Positions 15,388 through 22,309 of a stretch of DNA of 30,370 bases are shown here, piece after piece (position 1 is the stretch's first letter; each line of letters opens with the position of its first letter). Source of the stretch: CTSoil-075 sp964292325 (GTDB lineage: Bacteria > Bacillota > Negativicutes > DSM-13327); NCBI GenBank assembly GCA_964292325.1, contig CAXYVG010000048.1, forward strand, positions 1 through 30,370. The letters are read 5' to 3'. Position numbers and translations under genes: made by a program. The notes under the pieces are model-generated. The model saw only the letters and a program-made list of their open reading frames with translations. It had not been told where the DNA came from and made no database searches.

Positions 15388-16553
15388 ATTGGGCTGACCG
15401 TATCGCACCCGCTGTCCGCTCCATCCCTCCTTCTGGCATTCGACGTTTTTTTGACATTGCCGCGGAAATGAAAGGGGTTATTTCTCTCGGTGTCGGCGAA
15501 CCTGATTTTATCACGCCATGGCATATCCGCGAAAGCTGCATCTACGGATTAAACCGCGGCTATACCGCTTATACGTCCAACGCCGGCCTGTTAGAACTTA
15601 GAGAAGAGATTGTGAAATCACTAGATAAAGATTATCAGGTTACCTATAATCCGCGCACAGAAGTCCTCGTTACGGTCGGTGTTAGTGAAGGACTCGATTT
15701 AGCATTACGCGCTCTTTTAAGCCCCGGTGATGAAGTACTCATTCCTGAGCCTTGCTATGTTTCTTATAAATCCTGCGTTACGCTTGCCGGCGGGGTTGCC
15801 GTAACAGTCCCGACTAGCATCGAAAATGAATTTCGCATTACAGCAGGAGAGTTAGAAACATTTGTTACTCCTCGTACCAAAGTATTACTGATCGGTTATC
15901 CTAACAATCCAACGGGGGCTGTTATGGGCCGGCAGGACTTAGCTGAAATTGCTCTCTTTGCCAAAAAACATGATCTAATTGTTATCTCCGATGAAATATA
16001 TGCAAAACTCACCTACGATGGTACACACACCTGTTTCTCTAGCCTACCGGATATGGCAGAACGCACGATTGTATTAAACGGTTTTTCAAAAGCCTATGCC
16101 ATGACAGGCTGGCGCATCGGTTATGCAGCTTCCAATCCGGATTTCATTGCGGCGATGACAAAAATCCATCAATATACAATGCTTTGCACGCCTATCACAG
16201 CACAAATTGCGGCTATTGAAGCATTAAAAATGGGCGAAAAAGACGTAACGCAGATGACGACAGAATATAACCAACGTCGCCGTCTCATCTTAAATGGCTT
16301 TCGCCAAATGGGTCTTGATTGTTTCGAACCCAAGGGTGCATTTTACTTATTTCCATCAATAAAAGAAACCGGTCTTACTTCGTTACAATTTGCCGAGCAG
16401 CTACTGCAATCGGAAAAGGTTGCCCTTGTACCAGGTGATGCATTTGGCGACAGCGGGGAAGGATATGTCCGTTGTTCTTACGCAACCTCAACAGTTAATA
16501 TCAAAGAAGCGCTCAAACGAATTGAACGCTTTGTTACACCACTACTCAAATAA
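15384..16553 (+). CDS. alaT: PLP-dependent class I/II aminotransferase (AlaT-like)
   Basis: A 389-residue fold-type I aminotransferase. PLP-binding features: NNPTG (174-178), D203 and Y206 in SDEIYAKL, the Schiff-base lysine K236 in NGFSKAYAMTGWRIGY with R244, and the substrate-carboxylate arginine near the C-terminus in GYVRCSYA. The N-terminal SGIRRFFDIAAEMKGVISLGVGEPDF is typical of the PatA/YugH group. With the coupled Lrp-type gene it most resembles alanine transaminase AlaT (pyruvate plus glutamate to alanine), but aspartate or aromatic specificity is possible. Base use looks somewhat more G+C-rich than in the neighbours. It is convergent with ilvB. Confidence 0.85.
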   Translation: MNWADRIAPAVRSIPPSGIRRFFDIAAEMKGVISLGVGEPDFITPWHIRESCIYGLNRGYTAYTSNAGLLELREEIVKSLDKDYQVTYNPRTEVLVTVGVSEGLDLALRALLSPGDEVLIPEPCYVSYKSCVTLAGGVAVTVPTSIENEFRITAGELETFVTPRTKVLLIGYPNNPTGAVMGRQDLAEIALFAKKHDLIVISDEIYAKLTYDGTHTCFSSLPDMAERTIVLNGFSKAYAMTGWRIGYAASNPDFIAAMTKIHQYTMLCTPITAQIAAIEALKMGEKDVTQMTTEYNQRRRLILNGFRQMGLDCFEPKGAFYLFPSIKETGLTSLQFAEQLLQSEKVALVPGDAFGDSGEGYVRCSYATSTVNIKEALKRIERFVTPLLK

Positions 16554-16556
16554 AAT

Positions 16557-16607
16557 TTAATAAAACAATAAAGACCTGACAATGTCAGGTCTTTATTGTT
16601 TTATTAA
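16557..16607. terminator. Bidirectional terminator between alaT and ilvB
   Basis: A perfect 25-bp inverted repeat with a one-base centre; the core is AAAGACCTGACA/TGTCAGGTCTTT, flanked by A-rich and T-rich arms on both sides. It lies 3 bp after the alaT stop and overlaps the ilvB stop codon, so it can end transcription from both directions. Confidence 0.9.
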
Positions 16608-18271
16608 ATATCTAGATGCATATCAAGCGAGGAATTTGGCACTAACATTGGAGTAACTAGGTCCATAACAGGAATTTTGACCACAATGACTCTAGCTGTT
16701 TTACTTGCAAGTGCATCTGCCAAAGCCAGTTTGAACTCTTCTTGCGTCGTAGCCAAACTGCCTTCAATACCAAAAGCCTTTGCAAAACAAACAAAATCCA
16801 TCTGACATGACGCAAGCGAGGCAGAATACCGCTCTTTATAAAATAGTTCTTGTAATTGCCGCACCATACCCAAACAACTATTATCAACAATGATTGTAAT
16901 GAGTGGCAACTTCTCACTAGCAACGGTGAATAATTCACACCCTGTCATCCTCATACCCGCATCACCAACAATGGAAATAACCCGTTTATCAGGTGCAGCA
17001 GTCTGTGCACCAATCGCTGATGGCAAACCAAAACCCATCGTCCCCAGTCCACCGGAGGTAATCCATGAACGTGGCGTCTGAATATTTAAATTTTGGGCTG
17101 CCCACATTTGATGTTGACCAACATCCGTAGTAAAAATAAAAGGTTTGTCTGCTGTAGCTTCCGCTACTTGTTGTAACATCCAAGGTGCCGTTAGCAGCTC
17201 TGCACGCGGATCTACCTTAAATTCTTGTTGCCACTTTTCAATGACTGTCCACCACTGCTGTTGATCGCTACTTTGAATCCTCTGGCATAAGATCGGCAAT
17301 AGTTCTTTTAAATCACCAGCCAGCCCAATATAGCTCTCAATATTCTTATCAAGTTCTGCTGGATCGACATCAATATGAATCAACATTTTTCCTGCCGCAT
17401 ACTTTTCCTTGTTACTCGTTACCCGATCACTAAACCGACTGCCAATGGCAATCATAACATCCGCACCATGCACAACATGATTGGCTACTTTAGCACCATG
17501 CATACCGGTCAGTCCTAAAAATAAAGGATGACCGGAAGGAACAGATCCCAGCCCCATCAATGTACTAACCACTGGCACACCAATTTTCTCTGCCAAAGCA
17601 ATCACCTGTTTGTGCACTCCAGCAGTAATTACCCCACCACCAACAATCATGACAGGTTGTTTAGCAGCGGCAATCACATCTACTACTTGATCAACTAGCG
17701 TACTACCAAGTTCTGATATTTCCCATTGACAGAACGATTTGCTACTTTTCGCTTCTCTCTCATACTCTATGATAGAGGCCTGGATATCACTTGGGATATC
17801 AATCAGCACTGGACCTGGTCGCCCAGAAGAAGCAATACGGAATGCAAACCGCATAATCTCTGGGAGGTCATTACTATTTTTGACCAAAAAATTATGCTTG
17901 GTTATTGGCATTGTAATACCAGTAATATCTACTTCTTGGAAAGCATCTGCGCCAATCAGGTCGGTCGAAACCTGCCCTGTAATGACGACTAGCGGTACAG
18001 AATCTAAATACGCATTCGCAAGTCCAGTCACCAAATTAGTGGCTCCAGGTCCACTAGTTGCAATACATACCCCGACCTTCCCACTAGCGCGAGCATAACC
18101 ATCAGCAGCATGTATAGCCCCTTGCTCATGAGCAGTTCGGATATGGCGTATCGAACTATCATATAACGCATCATATAATGGCAGAATGCGACCGCCTGGA
18201 TATCCAAAAACAGCGTCTACACCTTGCTCCAGCAAACACTCTACAACAGCTTTCGCACCAGACATTTTCAT
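16604..18271 (-). CDS. ilvB: Acetolactate synthase, large (catalytic) subunit
   Basis: ThDP-dependent enzyme that makes acetolactate or acetohydroxybutyrate, the first common step of Val/Leu/Ile synthesis. The 555-residue protein has the catalytic glutamate E49 in AHEQGAIHAADGYARASG, the FAD/ThDP domain pattern SGPGATNLVTGLANAYLDSVPLV, and the metal-binding segment GDAGMRM (436-442) with N464 in DNSCLGMVRQ. The usual GDG and NN are GDA and DN here, but the aspartate and second asparagine are kept. The ATG at 18271 (GGGGAGG upstream) is preferred over an in-frame codon seven residues earlier. It lies two genes away from its regulatory subunit ilvN. Confidence 0.94.
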   Translation of the reverse strand: MKMSGAKAVVECLLEQGVDAVFGYPGGRILPLYDALYDSSIRHIRTAHEQGAIHAADGYARASGKVGVCIATSGPGATNLVTGLANAYLDSVPLVVITGQVSTDLIGADAFQEVDITGITMPITKHNFLVKNSNDLPEIMRFAFRIASSGRPGPVLIDIPSDIQASIIEYEREAKSSKSFCQWEISELGSTLVDQVVDVIAAAKQPVMIVGGGVITAGVHKQVIALAEKIGVPVVSTLMGLGSVPSGHPLFLGLTGMHGAKVANHVVHGADVMIAIGSRFSDRVTSNKEKYAAGKMLIHIDVDPAELDKNIESYIGLAGDLKELLPILCQRIQSSDQQQWWTVIEKWQQEFKVDPRAELLTAPWMLQQVAEATADKPFIFTTDVGQHQMWAAQNLNIQTPRSWITSGGLGTMGFGLPSAIGAQTAAPDKRVISIVGDAGMRMTGCELFTVASEKLPLITIIVDNSCLGMVRQLQELFYKERYSASLASCQMDFVCFAKAFGIEGSLATTQEEFKLALADALASKTARVIVVKIPVMDLVTPMLVPNSSLDMHLDI

Positions 18272-18298
18272 ATTCAATACCTCCCCAATCATAAGAGA

Positions 18299-19372
18299 TT
18301 AATCTATTTGCGCTTCAATTAATCTAGCCATTTCATCCGTAGTTACTTTCGTTGAACCTTGTCTATATAAATCAGCAGTACGGTACCCCTCAGCTAACAC
18401 TCGATCCACTGCCTGTTCTATTTTAGTTGCCGCGATCTCTTCACCCAAAGAGTAACGCAGTAACATAGCTGCCGATAAAATAGTACCCACTGGATTTGCT
18501 AGCCCCAGACCTGCAATATCAGGTGCCGATCCATGTATCGGTTCATATAATCCCGTTGTATTACCAAGACTTGCCGATGGCAACATACCAATCGATCCTG
18601 TCAATACTGCTGCTTCATCACTTAAAATATCACCAAATAAATTGTTAGTAACAATAACATCAAACTGCTTCGGTGCGAGTACCAGCTGCATCGCACAGTT
18701 ATCAACATACATATTACTCAAACTAATATCAGCGTATTCATTAGCGACCTCTGCAACGGTCCGACGCCAAAGTCTAGATGTAGCTAATACATTCGCCTTA
18801 TCAACTGACAAGACTTTCTTGCGTCTAAGCCTTGCTGCTTGGCAAGCCAAATGCATAATACGAGTGATTTCAGGAACGCTATATACTTCAAGGTCAGAAG
18901 CCTGCTCGATACCATCTACCAATTCTGACTCACATTTTTTGCCAAAGTAAATACCGCCAGTCAGTTCTCTAACTAATAAAATATCAATTCCAGATATCGC
19001 TTCCTCTTTCAATGGAGAAAATTCAATTAGCGCGGGGGACACGCGGACAGGACGGAAATTAGCATATAAGCCCAATTCCTTACGCAAACCCAAAATGGCT
19101 TTTTCTGCCCTAATTTCAGGTGCTACATTATCCCACTTCGGTCCACCGACTGCACCAAGCAATACCGCATCGGCTTTTTTACAAGCCTGAACCACACCAT
19201 CAGTTAGTGGAACACCATACGCATCAATTGAAGCACCACCCGCTAACTGTTTTTCATATGTTAAGCCTAAGCCGCTCTTGCTTGCTACTTTATCTAGTAC
19301 CCGTACAGCAGCTGATGTTATTTCCTCACCAATACCATCTCCAGGGATGACTACAATATGCTTTTTACTCAT
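18299..19372 (-). CDS. leuB: 3-isopropylmalate dehydrogenase
   Basis: NAD-dependent oxidative decarboxylase of leucine synthesis. The 357-residue protein begins MSKKHIVVIPGDGIGEEITSAAVRVL and has family motifs GAVGGPKWD, RELTGGIYFG, DNCAMQLV, TNNLFGDILSDEAA and the nucleotide-binding GLYEPIHGSAPDIAG. AAGGAGGG lies upstream of the ATG; a TTG one codon earlier is also possible. No leuA or leuC/leuD is in the window, so the rest of the pathway must be elsewhere. The gap of 26 bp to ilvB suggests co-transcription. Confidence 0.95.
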   Translation of the reverse strand: MSKKHIVVIPGDGIGEEITSAAVRVLDKVASKSGLGLTYEKQLAGGASIDAYGVPLTDGVVQACKKADAVLLGAVGGPKWDNVAPEIRAEKAILGLRKELGLYANFRPVRVSPALIEFSPLKEEAISGIDILLVRELTGGIYFGKKCESELVDGIEQASDLEVYSVPEITRIMHLACQAARLRRKKVLSVDKANVLATSRLWRRTVAEVANEYADISLSNMYVDNCAMQLVLAPKQFDVIVTNNLFGDILSDEAAVLTGSIGMLPSASLGNTTGLYEPIHGSAPDIAGLGLANPVGTILSAAMLLRYSLGEEIAATKIEQAVDRVLAEGYRTADLYRQGSTKVTTDEMARLIEAQID

Positions 19373-19451
19373 CAATCAATTCCCTCCTTACCTCTCACTG
19401 CACCTAAAAAAAATAATGATATATATAAATTCTTATTGATAGGATGATAAA

Positions 19452-19486
19452 CGTATGCACTGATTTTATTTCAATCAGTGCATACG
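19452..19486 (-). terminator. Hairpin after ilvC
   Basis: CGTATGCACTGATT and AATCAGTGCATACG form a perfect 14-bp stem around 7 nt. Only a short T-stretch follows on the minus strand, so it may stabilise the ilvC 3' end or partly terminate rather than stop transcription into leuB. Confidence 0.6.
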
Positions 19487-19521
19487 CTTATTTATTACAT
19501 ATAATTATCTTACACTACGAA

Positions 19522-20514
19522 TTATTTTTTCAACCAGCTCATCATACCGCGCAATTCTTTACCTACTGCTTCAATTTGATGTTCTGATTCACGACGACGA
19601 GTTGCTAAGAATTGAGGACGGTTTGCTTGGTTTTCCAAGATCCAATTTTTAGCGAATACGCCTGTTTGAATTTCAGTTAATACTTTTTTCATTTCTGCTT
19701 TTGTTGCATCCGTAACGATACGATCACCAATCATATATTCGCCATATTCAGCTGTATCACTGATGGAATGATTCATGGTAGCAATGCCACCTTCATACAT
19801 CAAATCTACAATCAGTTTTAATTCATGGAAACATTCAAAGTAAGCAATTTCTGGTTGGTATCCAGCTTCTACCAATGTTTCAAAACCAGCTTTTACTAAT
19901 GCTGTAGCACCACCGCAAAGTACTGCTTGCTCACCGAATAAATCTGTTTCTGTTTCTTCTTGGAAAGTAGTAGTTAATACGCCAGCTCTAGTTCCGCCAA
20001 CACCCCAAGCATAAGCTAGAGATAATGCTTCTGCTTGACCAGTAGCATCTTGGTATACAGCTTTCAAGCAAGGTACTCCGCCGCCTGCAGCAAATACACG
20101 ACGTACTAAATGTCCAGGTCCTTTAGGAGCAACCATGAATACATCTACATCAGCAGGTGGTACGATTTGATTGAAATGGATATTGAAGCCATGGGCAAAA
20201 GCCAAAGCTGCACCGGATTTCAAGTTTGGTGCAATCTGTTCATTATAAATTTTAGCTTGTTTTTCATCAGGAAGTAGAATCATAACAATATCAGCAGCAG
20301 CTGTTGCTTGTGCAACTTCCATCACTTCTAAACCATTATCTTGCGCTTTTTGCCAAGATTTGCTACCTTTATATAAACCAACGATTACTTTTACGCCATT
20401 ATCATGTAAATTCAATGCATGAGCATGACCTTGGCTACCATAACCAATAATAGCCACTGTTTTATTTTTAATTAATTCTGGTTTAGCATCTGTGTCATAA
20501 TACATTTTACTCAT
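19522..20514 (-). CDS. ilvC: Ketol-acid reductoisomerase
   Basis: Second common step of branched-chain amino acid synthesis: isomerises and reduces acetolactate. The 330-residue (class I) protein has the Rossmann motif GYGSQGHAHALNLHDNG (24-40), the substrate-side motifs PKGPGH and the C-terminal KARI domain with DLFGEQAVLCGG and ECFHELKLIVDLMYEGG. The cofactor loop after beta-2 reads GLYKGSKSW (46-54): where many NADPH enzymes have Arg (GLRKGS), this has Tyr48, while Ser51, Lys52 and Ser53 remain. GGGGAGA precedes the ATG. Confidence 0.96.
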   Translation of the reverse strand: MSKMYYDTDAKPELIKNKTVAIIGYGSQGHAHALNLHDNGVKVIVGLYKGSKSWQKAQDNGLEVMEVAQATAAADIVMILLPDEKQAKIYNEQIAPNLKSGAALAFAHGFNIHFNQIVPPADVDVFMVAPKGPGHLVRRVFAAGGGVPCLKAVYQDATGQAEALSLAYAWGVGGTRAGVLTTTFQEETETDLFGEQAVLCGGATALVKAGFETLVEAGYQPEIAYFECFHELKLIVDLMYEGGIATMNHSISDTAEYGEYMIGDRIVTDATKAEMKKVLTEIQTGVFAKNWILENQANRPQFLATRRRESEHQIEAVGKELRGMMSWLKK

Positions 20515-20560
20515 AGTAATGATCTCCCCTCATATACCCTTTAATTTTTATTTAAAACTG

Positions 20561-20599
20561 CCCTTTTATCACTACGGCAATAACCGTTAACGGAAAGGG
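20561..20599 (-). other. Nested inverted repeats in the ilvN-ilvC gap
   Basis: CCCTTT (20561-20566) and AAAGGG (20594-20599) enclose the 10-bp perfect palindrome CCGTTAACGG (20584-20593), whose half could instead pair as ACGG/CCGT with the adjacent bases. The structures exclude each other. No T-run follows, so it is not a plain terminator; a processing or regulatory role is only possible. Confidence 0.3.
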
Positions 20600-20621
20600 T
20601 CGGTTTTTACGCTGTTACTAC

Positions 20622-21161
20622 TCAATCATTCGTAGCATGACAAAACAATTCACTAGACTCTGGCTTTTGGTTTTGATAAATACTACTATTGCCTCGTTGC
20701 AAGCCAATAACACCAGTCCGAATCATTTCCAATATCCCATAAGAAGTTAAGGCTGCTACCAATGCCTCTGTATTACTTTCAGCACTAGTGATCTCTATAA
20801 TCAACGTTTGCTCTGATATGTCTACAATCTTAGCCCCGTAGGATTCAGATAGTTGCAAGACTTCTAGTTGTTGTTCCCGACTGGCTTTCACTTTGATCAT
20901 AGCGGTATCTCTAACTACAGCAGCATTTCCAGGCAAGAATTCTACAGCACGCACTTCAATCAATTTTTCAAGTTGCTTGGCAACTTGTGCAACTGTTGAG
21001 TCACTTCCCTTCATAACAGCTGTAATTCGCGAATATTTTGGAACGTGAGTGGCACCTACGGCCAAGCTTTCAATGTTATATCCACGCCTAGCAAATAGTC
21101 CAGCGACTCGCACCAATACTCCCGGATGGTTTAGCACCAAAATCGATAAGGTATGCTCCAC
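20622..21161 (-). CDS. ilvN: Acetolactate synthase, small (regulatory) subunit
   Basis: Regulatory partner of IlvB that activates it and gives valine feedback control. The 179-residue protein has an N-terminal ACT domain (about 3-75: HTLSILVLNHPGVLVRVAGLFARRGYNIESLAVG) and the C-terminal domain (about 80-160) of the IlvN family. A slightly longer polar tail follows. The start is GTG with GGGGAGG 10 nt upstream. It is the first gene of the cluster and lies behind a long control region. Confidence 0.94.
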   Translation of the reverse strand: MEHTLSILVLNHPGVLVRVAGLFARRGYNIESLAVGATHVPKYSRITAVMKGSDSTVAQVAKQLEKLIEVRAVEFLPGNAAVVRDTAMIKVKASREQQLEVLQLSESYGAKIVDISEQTLIIEITSAESNTEALVAALTSYGILEMIRTGVIGLQRGNSSIYQNQKPESSELFCHATND

Positions 21162-21273
21162 TATACTTCTACCTCCCCATTGCTAAATAGTACCGCTACT
21201 ATCATTCCTAGTTAAAAGTTAGCCTATGTAATATTTTGCCAATAGTGCTATTTTGTATTCTATGTAGAGTTAT

Positions 21274-21330
21274 TCATACGTTCCATTGTACACGAACAAA
21301 ACACACTATTGCAACTACACGTTGTAACAT
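21274..21330 (-). CDS. Possible Val-rich leader peptide upstream of ilvN
   Basis: An 18-codon frame MLQRVVAIVCFVRVQWNV in the 5' region of the ilv cluster: six Val plus one Ile and one Leu. Leader peptides rich in the regulated amino acids control ilv operons by attenuation in other bacteria. Against it: there is no clear Shine-Dalgarno (it would be nearly leaderless from the upstream promoter), and I see no convincing terminator between it and ilvN. It may be chance. Confidence 0.25.
   Translation of the reverse strand: MLQRVVAIVCFVRVQWNV
21285..21314 (-). promoter_or_regulatory. Downstream candidate promoter of ilvN (P2)
   Basis: TTGCAA, an 18-bp spacer and TACAAT with a TG element before the -10 (GTGTACAAT). 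It lies 54 bp downstream of a near-identical layout (P1). Confidence 0.45.
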
Positions 21331-21338
21331 TCTTGGTC

Positions 21339-21368
21339 ATTATATCAGTCAAACGCAGTGAATTGCAA
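21339..21368 (-). promoter_or_regulatory. Upstream candidate promoter of ilvN (P1)
   Basis: TTGCAA, an 18-bp spacer and a perfect TATAAT on the minus strand, with TGA just before the -10. This is the best vegetative promoter in the 390-bp upp-ilvN gap and would give a leader of about 170 nt before ilvN. The gap has no T-box core that I can recognise. Confidence 0.6.
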
Positions 21369-21399
21369 GGTAATTTTACTATTTTGCAAAGTTTTTGAT

Positions 21400-21430
21400 A
21401 AAAAAAGTGCTTCATGATAAAAAGAAGCCC
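21400..21430 (-). terminator. Probable terminator after upp
   Basis: On the minus strand GCTTC pairs with GAAGC around 10 nt and is followed shortly by seven T. It separates upp from the ilvN promoters. The stem is short, so strength is moderate. Confidence 0.6.
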
Positions 21431-21452
21431 AAGAATAAGAACATTCTAGCAC

Positions 21453-21489
21453 CAAGACACAAAGTCAATGTAACTTGCAAGACACAAAG
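21453..21489. repeat. Twelve-base direct repeat in the upp-ilvN gap
   Basis: CAAGACACAAAG occurs at 21453-21464 and again at 21478-21489 (25-bp offset). Beside it, ACAACAT and ATGTTGT (21498-21519) form a 7-bp hairpin. Nothing protein-like covers this part of the gap. Confidence 0.5.
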
Positions 21490-21551
21490 AACCAGAACAA
21501 CATTTTTTCTCATGTTGTACTAACAAATTTGTGCCTTGCTTGTTCATTACT

Positions 21552-22178
21552 TTATTTTGTACCAAAAATGCGATCACCAGCATCACCGAGTCCTGGCAAA
21601 ATATAACCATGATCATTTAAACCTTCTTCAACAGAAGCAGTATAAATCTCCACATCGGGATGTTTTTCATTCACAATGTGTATTCCTTGAGGCGCTGCTA
21701 CTAAGCACATTAGTTTGATATTTTTTGCTCCGTGACTTTTGATCAGATCAATGGCAGCTACAACCGATCCGCCAGTCGCAAGCATAGGATCAATTACTAT
21801 AAAATCTCGCTCCGCCACATCACTTGGCAATTTACAGTAATATTCCACTGGCAATAAGGTTTTGGGGTCACGATATAGCCCAACATGTCCCACTTTTGCG
21901 GCTGGAATAAGCCGTATTACTCCATTTGTCATACCGAGTCCTGCCCGCAAAATAGGCACTACTCCAAGTTTTTTACCTGCTAACACTTTACATGTACAGG
22001 TAGCAACCGGTGTTTGCACCTCAACATCCATCAGCGGTAAATCACGAGTAATTTCAAATGCCATTAGCATCGAAATTTCGTCTAATAATTCGCGAAATTC
22101 TTTCGTACCTGTTTTTACATCCCGCATCAACGATAGCTTATGTTGAATCAACGGATGTTCAATTACTTTCACTTGCAC
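21552..22178 (-). CDS. upp: Uracil phosphoribosyltransferase
   Basis: Pyrimidine salvage enzyme: uracil plus PRPP to UMP. The 208-residue protein starts near MQVKVIEHPLIQHKLSLMRD, matching family N-termini, and contains RAGLGM, the PRPP-binding loop DPMLATGGS and the uracil-binding tail GYILPGLGDAGDRIFGTK. I choose GTG at 22178, with AAAGGTGG about 11 nt upstream; a GTG five codons earlier lies within that site. It precedes the ilv control region, whereas in Bacillus the atp operon follows upp directly. Confidence 0.95.
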   Translation of the reverse strand: MQVKVIEHPLIQHKLSLMRDVKTGTKEFRELLDEISMLMAFEITRDLPLMDVEVQTPVATCTCKVLAGKKLGVVPILRAGLGMTNGVIRLIPAAKVGHVGLYRDPKTLLPVEYYCKLPSDVAERDFIVIDPMLATGGSVVAAIDLIKSHGAKNIKLMCLVAAPQGIHIVNEKHPDVEIYTASVEEGLNDHGYILPGLGDAGDRIFGTK

Positions 22179-22210
22179 TATATGATCAACCACCTTTCAT
22201 TATTTTTTTT

Positions 22211-22309
22211 ACGAAATCAGAAAGTATATCACTTGCTAGGGTGCCAAGTAAGAATGACTAAGGCTTCTGCATGCACCTAAGGACTTGCCCCAAGCCAAGT
22301 CTTTTCTTA
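22211..22309 (+). repeat. Dispersed ~100-nt element, copy 2
   Basis: Starts CGAAATCAGAAAGTATATC and ends GCCAAGTCTTTTCTTA, aligned with the minus strand of 381-480. Shared blocks include AATCAGAAAGTATA, CCAAGTAAGAA, GACTAAGGCTTC, GGACTTG and CCAAGTCTTTTCTTAT. Its 3' hairpin is GACTTG/CAAGTC. It fills the glyA-upp gap, opposite to the direction of those genes, and its end coincides with the glyA stop codon. Confidence 0.6.

Noticed and set aside
21162..21400. T-box riboswitch before ilvN
   Set aside because: No T-box core (GGGTGG-ACCGCG type) and no paired terminator directly before ilvN; the short GTAGCGGTAC stretch is only a small hairpin.
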